The notes: generated from the letters alone by a model not told the origin. Positions 1 through 7,813 are shown, numbered from the stretch's first letter. The stretch: DNA of 38,358 nt from Novosphingobium sp. (GCF_025351285.1 NZ_JANXWG010000112.1:1-38358), one strand, 5' to 3'. Made by a program: numbers and translations.

Positions 1-123
1 CACGCGGTAATCCCGTCGGTCCGGCTGAAGATCGCCGAGGACGGCACCGGCAGCGCGGCGCCCGCGTGTCTCGACTTCGCTCGACACGAACGGGATATGG
101 CCCAGTTTTCATCGAGGGAATGA
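1..123 (+). CDS. possible 3' end of an unidentified gene (partial)
   Basis: Frame 1 is open from the window edge to a TGA at 121-123. Its first 60 bases or so have the strong G/C third-position bias of the real genes here. The encoded tail begins HAVIPSVRLKIAEDGTG and has no recognisable motif. The last part runs through the palindromic repeat at 66-95, so the repeat may supply a new C-terminus, or the true gene may end elsewhere. The stop lies next to the convergent GNAT stop. Too little is visible to assign a function. Confidence 0.25.
   Translation, partial: HAVIPSVRLKIAEDGTGSAAPACLDFARHERDMAQFSSRE
66..95. repeat. imperfect palindromic repeat (REP-like)
   Basis: The sequence has GTGTCTCGA, a short TTCG-containing loop and TCGACAC, followed by GAACGGG. 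The arms pair apart from a two-base bulge. From memory, near-identical elements are scattered between genes in sphingomonad genomes; this was not searched. It sits between the possible convergent gene at the left edge and the GNAT gene and may act as a transcript-end hairpin. Confidence 0.5.
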
Positions 124-125
124 AG

Positions 126-707
126 CTATTCCCCAGCGCCACCTGTGAAATAGGCCGCATGCGTGGCATCGTGGCGCATCAGGTCGAGCGCCATGATCGC
201 GATGTCGTGCGTCACGCCGTCGCTGTCCTGCACGTGATCGCGCAGCAGCGCTTCGGGGCGGAAGCCCATGTCTTCGAACACTTTCAGCGCGGCGCCCTGG
301 TCGGGGGTCATCCGCACGGTCAGCTTGGCGAGGCCCAGGTCGCGCGCGGTGGCGATGCAGTGTTCGGCCAGCACCCGGCCCAGCCCGGTGCCGCGCCCTT
401 CGGGCAGCAGCAGCAGCCGCACGTCGCCGACATGGCGCGACCAGCTATATTCGTCGCGCACCAGCGCGGTGCAGCCCAGGATCGCGCCCTGCGCGTCGAG
501 CGCCAGCGTGCTGGTGATCTGGCCGCTTTCAGCCTGGTCGAGCCAGGCGGACACCACGCGCGGTTCGCGGATGTCGCGGCTGAGGAACAGCAGGTCGTGC
601 AGTGGCATCTTCGCGGCAAAGGCCACGATCGCATCGGCATCGGCGCGCACGAACGGCCGCAGCGTGATGCTCTTGCCACCGAGGGTGACGGTTATCTGAT
701 CGTTCAT
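126..707 (-). CDS. GNAT-family N-acetyltransferase
   Basis: This 193-residue protein fits the size of single-domain GCN5-related N-acetyltransferases, which move an acetyl group from acetyl-CoA to an amine. The acetyl-CoA loop is visible as EGRGTGLG (about residues 103-110), after a beta strand RLLLLP. The C-terminal half has the family's KVFEDMGF-type helix and turn. The ATG at 707 is chosen because it overlaps the TGA of the PHA synthase gene by four bases (ATGA); a start 13 codons further upstream would lie inside that gene. It is last in the regulator-phaE-phaC-GNAT unit. The acceptor is unknown; a protein or small-molecule amine are both possible. Confidence 0.85.
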   Translation of the reverse strand: MNDQITVTLGGKSITLRPFVRADADAIVAFAAKMPLHDLLFLSRDIREPRVVSAWLDQAESGQITSTLALDAQGAILGCTALVRDEYSWSRHVGDVRLLLLPEGRGTGLGRVLAEHCIATARDLGLAKLTVRMTPDQGAALKVFEDMGFRPEALLRDHVQDSDGVTHDIAIMALDLMRHDATHAAYFTGGAGE

Positions 708-1789
708 GTAGACCTCTTGCCAAGCCAGGTGTCGATCAACGGCCACAGCCGCCGCAATGCCGCCGGCCCCGCCACCAGGCTGACGTGCCCGCCCTTCGAG
801 ACGATCTCCTCGCAGTCGGTAGAGCCGGTCATCGTCATCAGCGGTTTGGCCGCGTCATAGCTGACGATGTGATCGTGGATCGCGGTGATGTTGAGGATGG
901 GCGCGGTGATCGACCCGACGTCAAGGCGTGTTCCATTCACCTCGAAGCGGTTCTCGAACAGCCCGTTTTCCCACATCAGGTTGCGGATCTGGCCGCGGAA
1001 ATACTCGCCAGGCACCGGCAACGTCTCGGCCGCCCAGCGATCGAACATGCGGTAGGACTTGACGAAATCGTCGTTCCACATCTGCGTCCACAGATTGATC
1101 TGGCCCGTCACGCGGTTGGCCGGCCGCGCCAGATCGAACGCGCCCAACATGATGTCGGGCGGGATGATCCCGAGGTCTTGGATCATGCCATCGAGATCGA
1201 ACCAGCGCTCATCGGCCCAGTTCTGGAACAGCTTCATTTCGGTAAAATCGATCGGGGTGGCAAAGCCGATCATGTTGCGCATCGGGCCTTGGGGGTTCAT
1301 CGCGGCGTAGATCGTGGTGAGCGTGCCGCCCATGCAATAGCCCGCGATCGTCACGTCGGGCTCGCCCGAAGCCTCGCTCACCGCCGCCACCGCTTGTTCG
1401 ATGAAGCGCGCATAATCGCCCAACCCCAGGTGCGCCTCGTCGCGGCGCGGGCTGGCCCAGTCGAGCAGATAGACGTCATACCCGCGCTGGAGCATGAATT
1501 CGACGAAGCTCTGCCCGCTCGCCAGGTCGAAGATGTAACCCTTGTTGCTTGGCGGGGTGACGATCAGCAGCGGGGTGCGGTAAATCTCGGTTTCGACCGG
1601 GCGGTAGCGATAGGTCTGCGCGGTGCCGTCGCGGTGGATCAGGTCGCGCGCCATCGCCCCGACGGGCGCGCGGTCGGCGATCAGGAAATCGAGCCCCTTG
1701 ATGTTACGCCGCCGCGCGCGATCGACCTCGATGCGGACGCGTTCGGCGACTTCGGTGGGGGAGGGAATGGCGGGAGCGGTTTCGCTCAT
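704..1789 (-). CDS. phaC: class III-type polyhydroxyalkanoate synthase catalytic subunit
   Basis: This 361-residue alpha/beta-hydrolase-fold protein has the length of class III PhaC, which polymerises (R)-3-hydroxyacyl-CoA at granule surfaces. The modified lipase box GYCMGG places the nucleophilic cysteine at residue 152. Asp306 in IHDHIV and His335 in GGHVSL complete the triad. The spacings (154 and 29) nearly match those of the Allochromatium enzyme (C149, D302, H331, from memory). The start overlaps the stop of the PhaE-like gene by four bases, and its own stop overlaps the GNAT start the same way, so the three are translationally coupled. Class I synthases are far longer (near 590 residues). 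The specific monomer is not evident. Confidence 0.9.
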   Translation of the reverse strand: MSETAPAIPSPTEVAERVRIEVDRARRRNIKGLDFLIADRAPVGAMARDLIHRDGTAQTYRYRPVETEIYRTPLLIVTPPSNKGYIFDLASGQSFVEFMLQRGYDVYLLDWASPRRDEAHLGLGDYARFIEQAVAAVSEASGEPDVTIAGYCMGGTLTTIYAAMNPQGPMRNMIGFATPIDFTEMKLFQNWADERWFDLDGMIQDLGIIPPDIMLGAFDLARPANRVTGQINLWTQMWNDDFVKSYRMFDRWAAETLPVPGEYFRGQIRNLMWENGLFENRFEVNGTRLDVGSITAPILNITAIHDHIVSYDAAKPLMTMTGSTDCEEIVSKGGHVSLVAGPAALRRLWPLIDTWLGKRST

Positions 1790-2139
1790 GCGGCCGGCTT
1801 GCGGCTGCGCTTGGGTTCGGGCGCGGCCGGCGCAGGCTCCGCAACAGTCGCGCCGGGCACCAGCGCCAGCCGCAACCGCTCGATACTTTCCTCGATCGCG
1901 TCGAGCCGTTCGCCCAGTTCATCGACCTGGCGCTTGCTCGGCAAATTGAGCGAGCGCAGCGTTTCCTCCATGCGATCGGTCAGCGCCTTCTGCGCGGCGA
2001 ATTGCAGCTTGGTGGCCTGGCCGATGATCGCGCTGAATTCCTCGCGCTCGGTCAGCTTGCCCGACCAGGCGTTGACCTCGTGCTCCCACTTCTGGACGAA
2101 TTCCTGCCATTGCGCGACGGGATCGAACGGCTTGGTCAT
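1786..2139 (-). CDS. short PhaE-like PHA synthase partner / phasin-like protein
   Basis: This 117-residue protein is mostly helical, with heptad-like stretches such as LGERLDAIEESIERLRL (about 75-91). It ends in a Pro/Ala-rich, basic tail (PEPKRSRKPAA). It begins FDPVAQWQEFVQKWE, like PHA-synthase partner subunits and phasins. Position immediately upstream of, and overlapping, a class III-type phaC supports the role of synthase partner. It is much shorter than known PhaE (about 350 residues) or PhaR (about 200), so the assignment is by context and helix pattern, not full-length similarity. A GGAGG precedes the ATG. The basic tail recalls nucleoid-binding phasins, but that is inference. Confidence 0.65.
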   Translation of the reverse strand: MTKPFDPVAQWQEFVQKWEHEVNAWSGKLTEREEFSAIIGQATKLQFAAQKALTDRMEETLRSLNLPSKRQVDELGERLDAIEESIERLRLALVPGATVAEPAPAAPEPKRSRKPAA

Positions 2140-2156
2140 CGGGCCTCCGAATGGGT

Positions 2157-2924
2157 TCAGTGAACGAGCGAGATGTAGCCGAGCTGCGCCGCCTTGAACA
2201 CCGTCTGGCTGCGGTTGACGGCGTTCAGTTTCAGGCTGGCGTTGTGGATGTGGAAGCGCACCGTGGCACGGCTGCGCGACATGATCATGCTGATTTCAAG
2301 GTCGGTCTTGCCGATGGCGGCCCAGCGCAGGCACTCCACTTCGCGCTTGGAAAGCCGCGATCCGGCTTGCAGCGCCTGCACCCCGCCCTTCGCATGGACA
2401 TACGTGGCGATGAAAGTGCGCGCATAAAGCCCCAGCGCGTCGCCGTATTTGCGGAACTGCTCCGACAAATCGGTTGCCTCGGGATCGAGCGGGTTGAAGC
2501 TGACCGCGCCGATCTGCCCGAACGGCAAGTGCACCGGAACCACGATCGCCGCGCGGGTTTGCGCACGGGCAGCGAAATTGGCGAGATCGATGGCCTGGAG
2601 ATAGGGGTTGGGCTGCCCGGTGTGGAAGCCCGCCGCGTTGACCCAGAACGGCTGGCTTTCGAAGCGGCAGGCGCTGGTGATCGGCGAATCGAGCGCGATC
2701 CGCGAATTGCGCCACCACACCCGCGCATCGTCCTGCCAGCCGAACACATCACGCGCCAGCATGTTGCCATCGGCATCGGTGGGGGTGCGTTTATCGGCGA
2801 TGTCGTGCTGCGGGGCAGCACGCATGGCGCATTCGAGTGCGATCACGTGCAGGGCTTCCGCAGCGCGGCGGATGTCCTGCGCATCGGCAACCGTAACGGC
2901 TTCGACTTTCGCTTGCGAGAGCAG
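2157..2924 (-). CDS. LuxR-family transcriptional regulator with AHL-binding-like domain
   Basis: A C-terminal LuxR helix-turn-helix runs over about the last 60 residues (LSKREVECLRWAAIGKTD, then an ATVRFHIHN recognition region). The N-terminal part resembles the autoinducer-binding domain, with VVPVHLPFGQIGAVSF at its end. No luxI synthase is in the window, so it would be a solo receptor. The nearest standard start is GTG at 2846 (229 residues), but the frame stays open to 2952 and codes for a typical LuxR N-terminal helix (ADAQDIRRAAEALHV). The only good initiation signal is AAAGGGGAGG, six bases before a CTG at 2924, giving 255 residues. It lies 17 bp upstream of the PhaE-like gene and may control that operon. 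Confidence 0.8.
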   Translation of the reverse strand: MLSQAKVEAVTVADAQDIRRAAEALHVIALECAMRAAPQHDIADKRTPTDADGNMLARDVFGWQDDARVWWRNSRIALDSPITSACRFESQPFWVNAAGFHTGQPNPYLQAIDLANFAARAQTRAAIVVPVHLPFGQIGAVSFNPLDPEATDLSEQFRKYGDALGLYARTFIATYVHAKGGVQALQAGSRLSKREVECLRWAAIGKTDLEISMIMSRSRATVRFHIHNASLKLNAVNRSQTVFKAAQLGYISLVH

Positions 2925-2930
2925 CGCAAT

Positions 2931-2940
2931 CCTCCCCTTT
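2931..2940 (-). promoter_or_regulatory. strong ribosome binding site setting a CTG start
   Basis: On the minus strand AAAGGGGAGG is followed by ATTGCG and then CTG. The spacing to CTG is ideal. The ATT codon directly after the motif is too close to be used. No ATG, GTG or TTG exists in frame between the upstream stop and GTG 2846. Confidence 0.6.
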
Positions 2941-3085
2941 GTGCAGCCTGCTTACCGTGCCTTCGGTCGCCGCACAATCGCGTTAGGCCATGCGGCTGCC
3001 TAGTCATTTGCGCAGCGTGGGCAAGCTGCGGAAACTGGTAAGGTCTGAGTGGAAGCGCGCGGAAGAACGGGACGGCACAGGCTTC

Positions 3086-3102
3086 CCGAAACCCGGTTTC
3101 GG
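3086..3102. promoter_or_regulatory. 17-bp perfect palindrome, candidate operator
   Basis: CCGAAACC-C-GGTTTCGG has two perfect 8-bp arms and a one-base centre. It lies 27-43 bp upstream of the acyl-CoA dehydrogenase start, in the divergent region shared with the LuxR-type regulator. That position suits a repressor or activator site. The binding protein is unknown. Confidence 0.55.
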
Positions 3103-3128
3103 ATCAGACGTAAAGACAAGGGGGGCGA

Positions 3129-4259
3129 GTGAACTTCGATCTGAGCGAGGACGAGGAACTGCTGAAGGCGCTCGCCGAACGCTTTGTTTCCGATCATTGC
3201 GATCTCGATCGTCGCCGGGCGGCACAAGCGTCGGAGCACGGATTTCTGCCCGAAAACTGGGCGCTGTTGGGCGAACTGGGGCTGATCGCCGCACCGTTCG
3301 CGCCCGATGACGGCGGCATGGGGCTCGATTCCAGCGGGCTCGCGACCGTGTTCGAAGCGCTCGGGCGCGGATTGGTGGTCGAACCGCTGATCGAGAACGG
3401 ACTGGTCGGCGGTGGCCTGTTCGCGGCGTGCGCGCGTGGAAGCCTGCGTGATGAATGGCTGTCCGATGTCGTCAGCGGGGTGCGGCGAATTGCGCTCGCT
3501 CACGCCGAAGCGGGCGGGCGCAGCGCGCGATTGTGGGTCGAAACACGAAGCCATGGCGATGGCAGCGGCGGCTCGATCGACGGGTCGAAACCGTATGTGC
3601 CTGCGGGACATGGAGCCGATGGCTATATCGTCAGCGCGCGCAGCCACGGGGCGCCAGATGAGGTTGAAGGCCTGGGCCTGTATTTCGTGTCCGCGAACGC
3701 CGCCGGCCTTACGCACACCCCCTGGCGCATGGCCGATGGCTCGCGCGCGGTCTCGCTCGACCTCTCCGGCGTTTGTTTCGAGCGCGATCACCGGCTTGAT
3801 ACCAGCACCGCCGGTGCCTTCGCCGCGATTGAATTCGCGCAACTGCGCGCCAACCTCGCCCGCGCCGCCGAGGCGCTCGGCATTATGGAGCGGATCTTCG
3901 CCGATACGCTCGCTTACCTCCGCACGCGCGAACAATTCGGCACGCCGCTCGGCAGTTTCCAGGCGATCCAGCACCGCATGGCGCTGCAATATGCCGCGCT
4001 CGAACAATCGCGCGCGCTGCTCAACCTGGCGCAAGTCAGCGAAGGCGGGCCTGATTTTGCTTCCTCGGTAGATGGCGCGCGCGCGTTCATTTCGCGAATG
4101 TCGATCGCGCTTGGGCACGAGATGATCCAGTTCCACGGCGGCATGGGCGTAACCGACGAGCTGGCAATCGGCCACGCACACAAGCGCCTGCTGGTGCTGT
4201 CACGCTGGCCCGACGATCCCGAAGTGGCGCTGGATCGGTTCGCCGGGGTTGCGGGTTAG
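3129..4259 (+). CDS. acyl-CoA dehydrogenase family protein
   Basis: At 376 residues this is a standard-length FAD-dependent acyl-CoA dehydrogenase, expected to make a 2,3-enoyl-CoA during beta-oxidation of an acyl or side-chain CoA. The N-terminal helical domain (about 1-110) contains LGELGLIAAP and GGMGLD. The C-terminal domain has RTREQFGTPLGSFQAIQH and FHGGMGVTDE, with Glu344 at the position of the catalytic base. The beginning is unusually Asp/Glu-rich. The start is GTG at 3129 with a GGGGGGCGA ribosome site. It stands alone on the plus strand, divergent from the LuxR unit, and its stop overlaps the convergent ThuA-like gene's stop. No electron-transfer flavoprotein genes are nearby. Confidence 0.9.
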   Translation: MNFDLSEDEELLKALAERFVSDHCDLDRRRAAQASEHGFLPENWALLGELGLIAAPFAPDDGGMGLDSSGLATVFEALGRGLVVEPLIENGLVGGGLFAACARGSLRDEWLSDVVSGVRRIALAHAEAGGRSARLWVETRSHGDGSGGSIDGSKPYVPAGHGADGYIVSARSHGAPDEVEGLGLYFVSANAAGLTHTPWRMADGSRAVSLDLSGVCFERDHRLDTSTAGAFAAIEFAQLRANLARAAEALGIMERIFADTLAYLRTREQFGTPLGSFQAIQHRMALQYAALEQSRALLNLAQVSEGGPDFASSVDGARAFISRMSIALGHEMIQFHGGMGVTDELAIGHAHKRLLVLSRWPDDPEVALDRFAGVAG

Positions 4260-5032
4260 CGCGCCTTGAGCCAGCCGATCCCGCGCCGCAGCAGGTCGTA
4301 GAACACCGGCAGGTCCCACGCGCAGCGGTCAACCGTGGGCCACCAGTCGAGCATCGGCTGAAGGTCGTAATGCCCGCGGCAATGGCCGAGCGTCAGGTAC
4401 AGCACCGCGCCGCTTCCGTGGCCCTTGATGTAGAACACCGGATGCGTGCCGGGTGCGTCGGCAGCCTCGACGAAGCCCGTGCCAGGCTCGGTGCATTCGG
4501 TTTCGAGCAGGACGTGCAAGTCGCCGTGGGTTTCGAGATGATACAGTTCGTCGGTCGTATCGAACGGCTCCACCCCAGCCACCAGCGGGTGCGCCGGGTC
4601 GGCTACGGTCACGCGGTAAGGCACGATCGGCGGGTGCGAAATGAACTGGCTGCCGAGCAGGTCCATCATCAGCGGCGCCCAGCGGGGCGCGTCCCACAGA
4701 CCTTCATTCGGTCCGGAATCGAGCAGCCGCAGCACCGAATTGGTGCCGTGGAGCGCATACCATCGCCCGCCCTTGGCCAGCCAGTCGCGCAGCACCTCCT
4801 GCGCCTGAAGGCTGGGCGTCACGTCGCAAGTGTAGGTGATGAGGATGTCCGCCGCGGCGATCGCAGCCACGTTCTCGTAATCCTCGAACACGCGTGTGCG
4901 CACGCGCGGATCTTCGGCCAGCAGCTTGAGCAGTTCGAGCCGCGCGAAGTCCATATCGTGCCACACCCCGCCGCAGATCAGCACGCAATCGATACGCGGC
5001 GGTTGGGCGGCTTGTGCGGTTTCAGTCGTCAT
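4256..5032 (-). CDS. ThuA-like domain protein
   Basis: This 258-residue protein resembles the ThuA-like class I glutamine-amidotransferase fold: ADILITYTCDV, then WLAKGGRWYALHG, then a SHPPIVPYRVTV strand, AHPLVAG and GAVLYLTLGH near the end. ThuA proteins are named for trehalose utilisation, but their biochemistry is poorly settled. Members in degradation clusters have no proven reaction. The ATG at 5032 overlaps the P450 stop by four bases, so it is translationally coupled as the last gene of the Rieske-P450-ThuA operon. I infer a role in processing an intermediate of that oxygenase pathway. No signal peptide is visible. Confidence 0.8.
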   Translation of the reverse strand: MTTETAQAAQPPRIDCVLICGGVWHDMDFARLELLKLLAEDPRVRTRVFEDYENVAAIAAADILITYTCDVTPSLQAQEVLRDWLAKGGRWYALHGTNSVLRLLDSGPNEGLWDAPRWAPLMMDLLGSQFISHPPIVPYRVTVADPAHPLVAGVEPFDTTDELYHLETHGDLHVLLETECTEPGTGFVEAADAPGTHPVFYIKGHGSGAVLYLTLGHCRGHYDLQPMLDWWPTVDRCAWDLPVFYDLLRRGIGWLKAR

Positions 5033-6243
5033 GCGGGTTCCCTTTTGTCCCAGGTCAGCGGCAATGCCTGCAATGCCCAGACGCTTTCGGTTTCGGCGAC
5101 GATCTCGGCCCCCGGCGGCAGGCCGAACGCGGGCACGCGCCGCAGCCATTCGTCGAGCGCGATGCGGATTTCGGTGCGCGCCAGATGCATCCCGGCGCAA
5201 GTATGCGGGCCGGTCGAGAAGGTCAGCGTGCGTTTGGCCTTGCGGTCGGGATCGATGTGGTGCGGATCGTCGTGCATCCGTTCATCGCGCGATGCCAGGC
5301 CCAGCGGCAGTTCGATCAGATCGCCTTTGCGCAATGCCGCGCCGTGGAAGTCCATGTCGCAAGTCGCATAGCGGAAGGTGGTGACCACACCGAAGGCTCG
5401 GATGAATTCGTCGGTCGCGGCGGGGATCAGCGCGGGTTCGGCGCGCAACCGGGCTTGCAGTTCGGGCTGCTGCGCCAGTTCGCGAAACACGAAGCCCAGC
5501 AGCGAGGCCACCGTATCGAGCCCGCCGATGAACAGCATGAAGCACAAGCCGAGCATCCGGTCGGGCGGGATTTCGGCGCCATCGATCCGGCTGGCGATGA
5601 AGTGGCTGACCATGTCATTGCCCGGTTGCGCACGCCGCCGGGCGATCAGCGCCAGCAGATAGTCCTTGATCGCCTGCGCGGCCTGCGCCCGCCGATCGAG
5701 CGTGGCCCCGCGCAGCAGATTGTCCGCCCAGCCCAGGAAAGTGGGCATTTCGGCCATTGGCAGGTCCATCATCCGCATGAACACGGTGACGGGGAAGGGT
5801 TGCCCGAAGTGGCCCATGAAATCGCATTTGCCCGCCCCGCGCACGTTCTCGATCAGCGAGGCCGCCAGGTCGCGGATGTCGTCGTGCAACTCCCGCGCCT
5901 TCGCAGGCGAAAACCACGGCGCGATCAGCTTGCGGTAAAGCGTGTGCTCGGGCGGATCGAGTTCGAGCGGCACCAGCGGCCAGTCCTCGCCGATCAGCCG
6001 CGAGAAACCAATCGACAAGTGGCTGGAGAAGCGCGCCGGATCGAGCAGCACCTCCTGTTGCAACGCATGGCGCGTCACCACCCAGTTGCCGCCCAATCCT
6101 GCCGCGCGCACGTGCTCTTCACCGCGTTTGAAGAACACGTCCGGCCCATCATGCAGCTTGGCGCCGGCGCGGAACGGGCAGGCGGCGGCGTCGGGATCGG
6201 CCGCCATGTTCCAGTCGCGGATGAGGGCGTCTGCTTCGGGCAC
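5029..6243 (-). CDS. cytochrome P450
   Basis: This is a soluble bacterial-type P450 of 404 residues. The I-helix oxygen-binding motif is GGLDTVAS (240-247), the K-helix ExxR is E279-FI-R282, and the heme loop FSTGPHTCAG places the axial thiolate at Cys349. It should hydroxylate or demethylate a hydrophobic substrate, taking electrons from a ferredoxin that is not encoded here. It starts with GTG three bases after the Rieske gene's TAG, behind a GGGGG stretch; an ATG at codon 13 is an alternative. It overlaps the ThuA-like gene by four bases. Pairing with a Rieske oxygenase suggests two successive oxidations of one compound, but the substrate class is unknown. Confidence 0.95.
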   Translation of the reverse strand: MPEADALIRDWNMAADPDAAACPFRAGAKLHDGPDVFFKRGEEHVRAAGLGGNWVVTRHALQQEVLLDPARFSSHLSIGFSRLIGEDWPLVPLELDPPEHTLYRKLIAPWFSPAKARELHDDIRDLAASLIENVRGAGKCDFMGHFGQPFPVTVFMRMMDLPMAEMPTFLGWADNLLRGATLDRRAQAAQAIKDYLLALIARRRAQPGNDMVSHFIASRIDGAEIPPDRMLGLCFMLFIGGLDTVASLLGFVFRELAQQPELQARLRAEPALIPAATDEFIRAFGVVTTFRYATCDMDFHGAALRKGDLIELPLGLASRDERMHDDPHHIDPDRKAKRTLTFSTGPHTCAGMHLARTEIRIALDEWLRRVPAFGLPPGAEIVAETESVWALQALPLTWDKREPA

Positions 6244-6246
6244 GCG

Positions 6247-7656
6247 CTACGCCCCCGGTTCGCGGCTCAGATATTTGTCCATCGTGCGGTGGAACTGGCG
6301 GATGCGAATTTCCTGATAGTCCGCCAACTGAATCTTGCCGGTCTTCGAGGCGTGGAGGCCCTGCTGGACATAGGGCAGGTTGTCCATATCCTGCTCGAAC
6401 ACCGCGCCCAATCCGCCGATCTCGGGCGCATCGGTCCATTTCTGGTCGGGGGTGAGGTAGTGCATCGGCACCCCGCGCGGGATCGGTTCGCCCTTCTTCA
6501 CCCGCGCCAGGATGCGCACTTCCATCAAGCAGGTGTCGGGCGTCTTTCCCGGCCGCCAGCGATAGACGATGTTGGGCATGTACCCGCCCCACGGCGCGAA
6601 GTTGGGGAACACGTTGTAGACCAGCGCATCCTGCATCTCTGCGTCGGTTGCGGCTTCGTGGTCATAGCCGTTCTGCTCGGTGTAGGATTGGCGCAAGGCC
6701 GCGCCCAAGGCCGCGCGCGCGCTCTGCCCTTCGCCGACCTTGACCGCATAGGGATCGTCCGAAGCTTCGTAGTTGTCCGCGCTGCGCCCGTTGTACTTGA
6801 TGAATTCGTCGACGATCCACTGCTCGCTCTTGCCCACCGGATCGAGGTGCGGGCTGAGCACGCCGAACGGCACGTGGTTGACGTTCACGTGATCGCCCCA
6901 GGTCCAGTAGGCGCTGTTGGAATCGCCGGTGAAGGCCAGGATCTGCGGGTGCGTGACCAGCGTGTGCCAGGCTTCCATGAAGGCCTCGGAGGTGACCTTC
7001 CAGTTGGCCGGAACCTCCTTCGCCACCCAGATCACCGTGGTGCATTCTTCGTGCCGCCAGCGCTTGAAGTGCTCGGGCAAGGGCGCGAGAAACTCCTCCA
7101 GCGACGGCCCGCCGGCTTCCTCGCGGATGAAGATATAGCCGCCCCAGCGGCCGACCTCGGCTTCGGGCAGCGCCATCTTGTCCTTGGCCAGGTGCGGGAA
7201 ATCCCATTCGCACGGGTTGCCTTGGTACGCGCCGTCCTTGCCCCAGGCGAAGCCATGGAACGGGCAGACGAAACTGTCCGCCGCGCCATCCTCGGTCCGC
7301 AGCTTGCGCCCGCGGTGGAGGCAGACGTTGTGCATCGCGCGCACCGAACCATCGTCCTGCCGGCTGATCAGGTACGATCGGCCCGCGATGTCATAGACCA
7401 CGAAGTCGCCCGGTTCGGGCAGGTCTTCCTCGCGCGCGGCAAATTGCCACACGTATGGCCACATCTTCTCGCGTTCGGCCGCTGCGAACTCCTCGCTTGT
7501 GTAGCGCGCCGCATCGAGCGGTTCGGAGCCGAGGTAGGTGTAACTTTCCTGCGTCAGGCAATCGGGCGCGACCCGCGAATCCTGCGCCATCAGCGCGGTC
7601 CAGCTCACGCCGGGGCTGCGCGCAGTACCGGCCAATGCGGGGTCCCGGTCGGCCAT
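6247..7656 (-). CDS. Rieske non-heme iron oxygenase alpha subunit (1)
   Basis: The 469-residue protein has the Rieske centre C112-L-H114 and C131-PF-H134, and catalytic iron ligands His231, His236 and probably Asp423 in FEQDMDNL, followed by the QxGL signature. The residue before the first iron histidine that bridges subunits in known enzymes is Glu228 rather than the usual Asp. No beta subunit follows. The ATG at 7656 has AGGAG eight bases ahead; an upstream in-frame ATG at 7713 lacks such a site. It heads the Rieske-P450-ThuA operon, divergent from three SDR genes. The reaction could be hydroxylation, demethylation or desaturation; the substrate is not evident. Confidence 0.92.
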   Translation of the reverse strand: MADRDPALAGTARSPGVSWTALMAQDSRVAPDCLTQESYTYLGSEPLDAARYTSEEFAAAEREKMWPYVWQFAAREEDLPEPGDFVVYDIAGRSYLISRQDDGSVRAMHNVCLHRGRKLRTEDGAADSFVCPFHGFAWGKDGAYQGNPCEWDFPHLAKDKMALPEAEVGRWGGYIFIREEAGGPSLEEFLAPLPEHFKRWRHEECTTVIWVAKEVPANWKVTSEAFMEAWHTLVTHPQILAFTGDSNSAYWTWGDHVNVNHVPFGVLSPHLDPVGKSEQWIVDEFIKYNGRSADNYEASDDPYAVKVGEGQSARAALGAALRQSYTEQNGYDHEAATDAEMQDALVYNVFPNFAPWGGYMPNIVYRWRPGKTPDTCLMEVRILARVKKGEPIPRGVPMHYLTPDQKWTDAPEIGGLGAVFEQDMDNLPYVQQGLHASKTGKIQLADYQEIRIRQFHRTMDKYLSREPGA

Positions 7657-7710
7657 CGTCAAAGCTCCTCTCGCATCGATTTGCGTATTTATCCCGCACC
7701 TTGGCGCGCC

Positions 7711-7755
7711 CACCCGCGCAAGTCACCTTGCGGAAAGCATAGGTTGCGCGGGGTG
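7711..7755. promoter_or_regulatory. inverted repeat in divergent Rieske/SDR promoter region
   Basis: CACCCGCGCAA (7711-7721) and TTGCGCGGGGTG (7744-7755) are inverted copies differing by one inserted G, separated by 22 bp. They lie in the 157-bp gap between divergent operons, where a shared regulator would bind. The arms are GC-rich, so a chance match is possible. Confidence 0.4.
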
Positions 7756-7813
7756 CCGATAAAACCGATCAACCCGTCATAAGGCGCAAGAGTTGCGAGC
7801 GGGAGATGATTCA

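Noticed and set aside
5014..7782. 922-codon open frame on the plus strand
   Set aside because: It is antisense to the Rieske and P450 genes, which have intact motifs. High GC makes long antisense frames common, and its translation shows no known motif.
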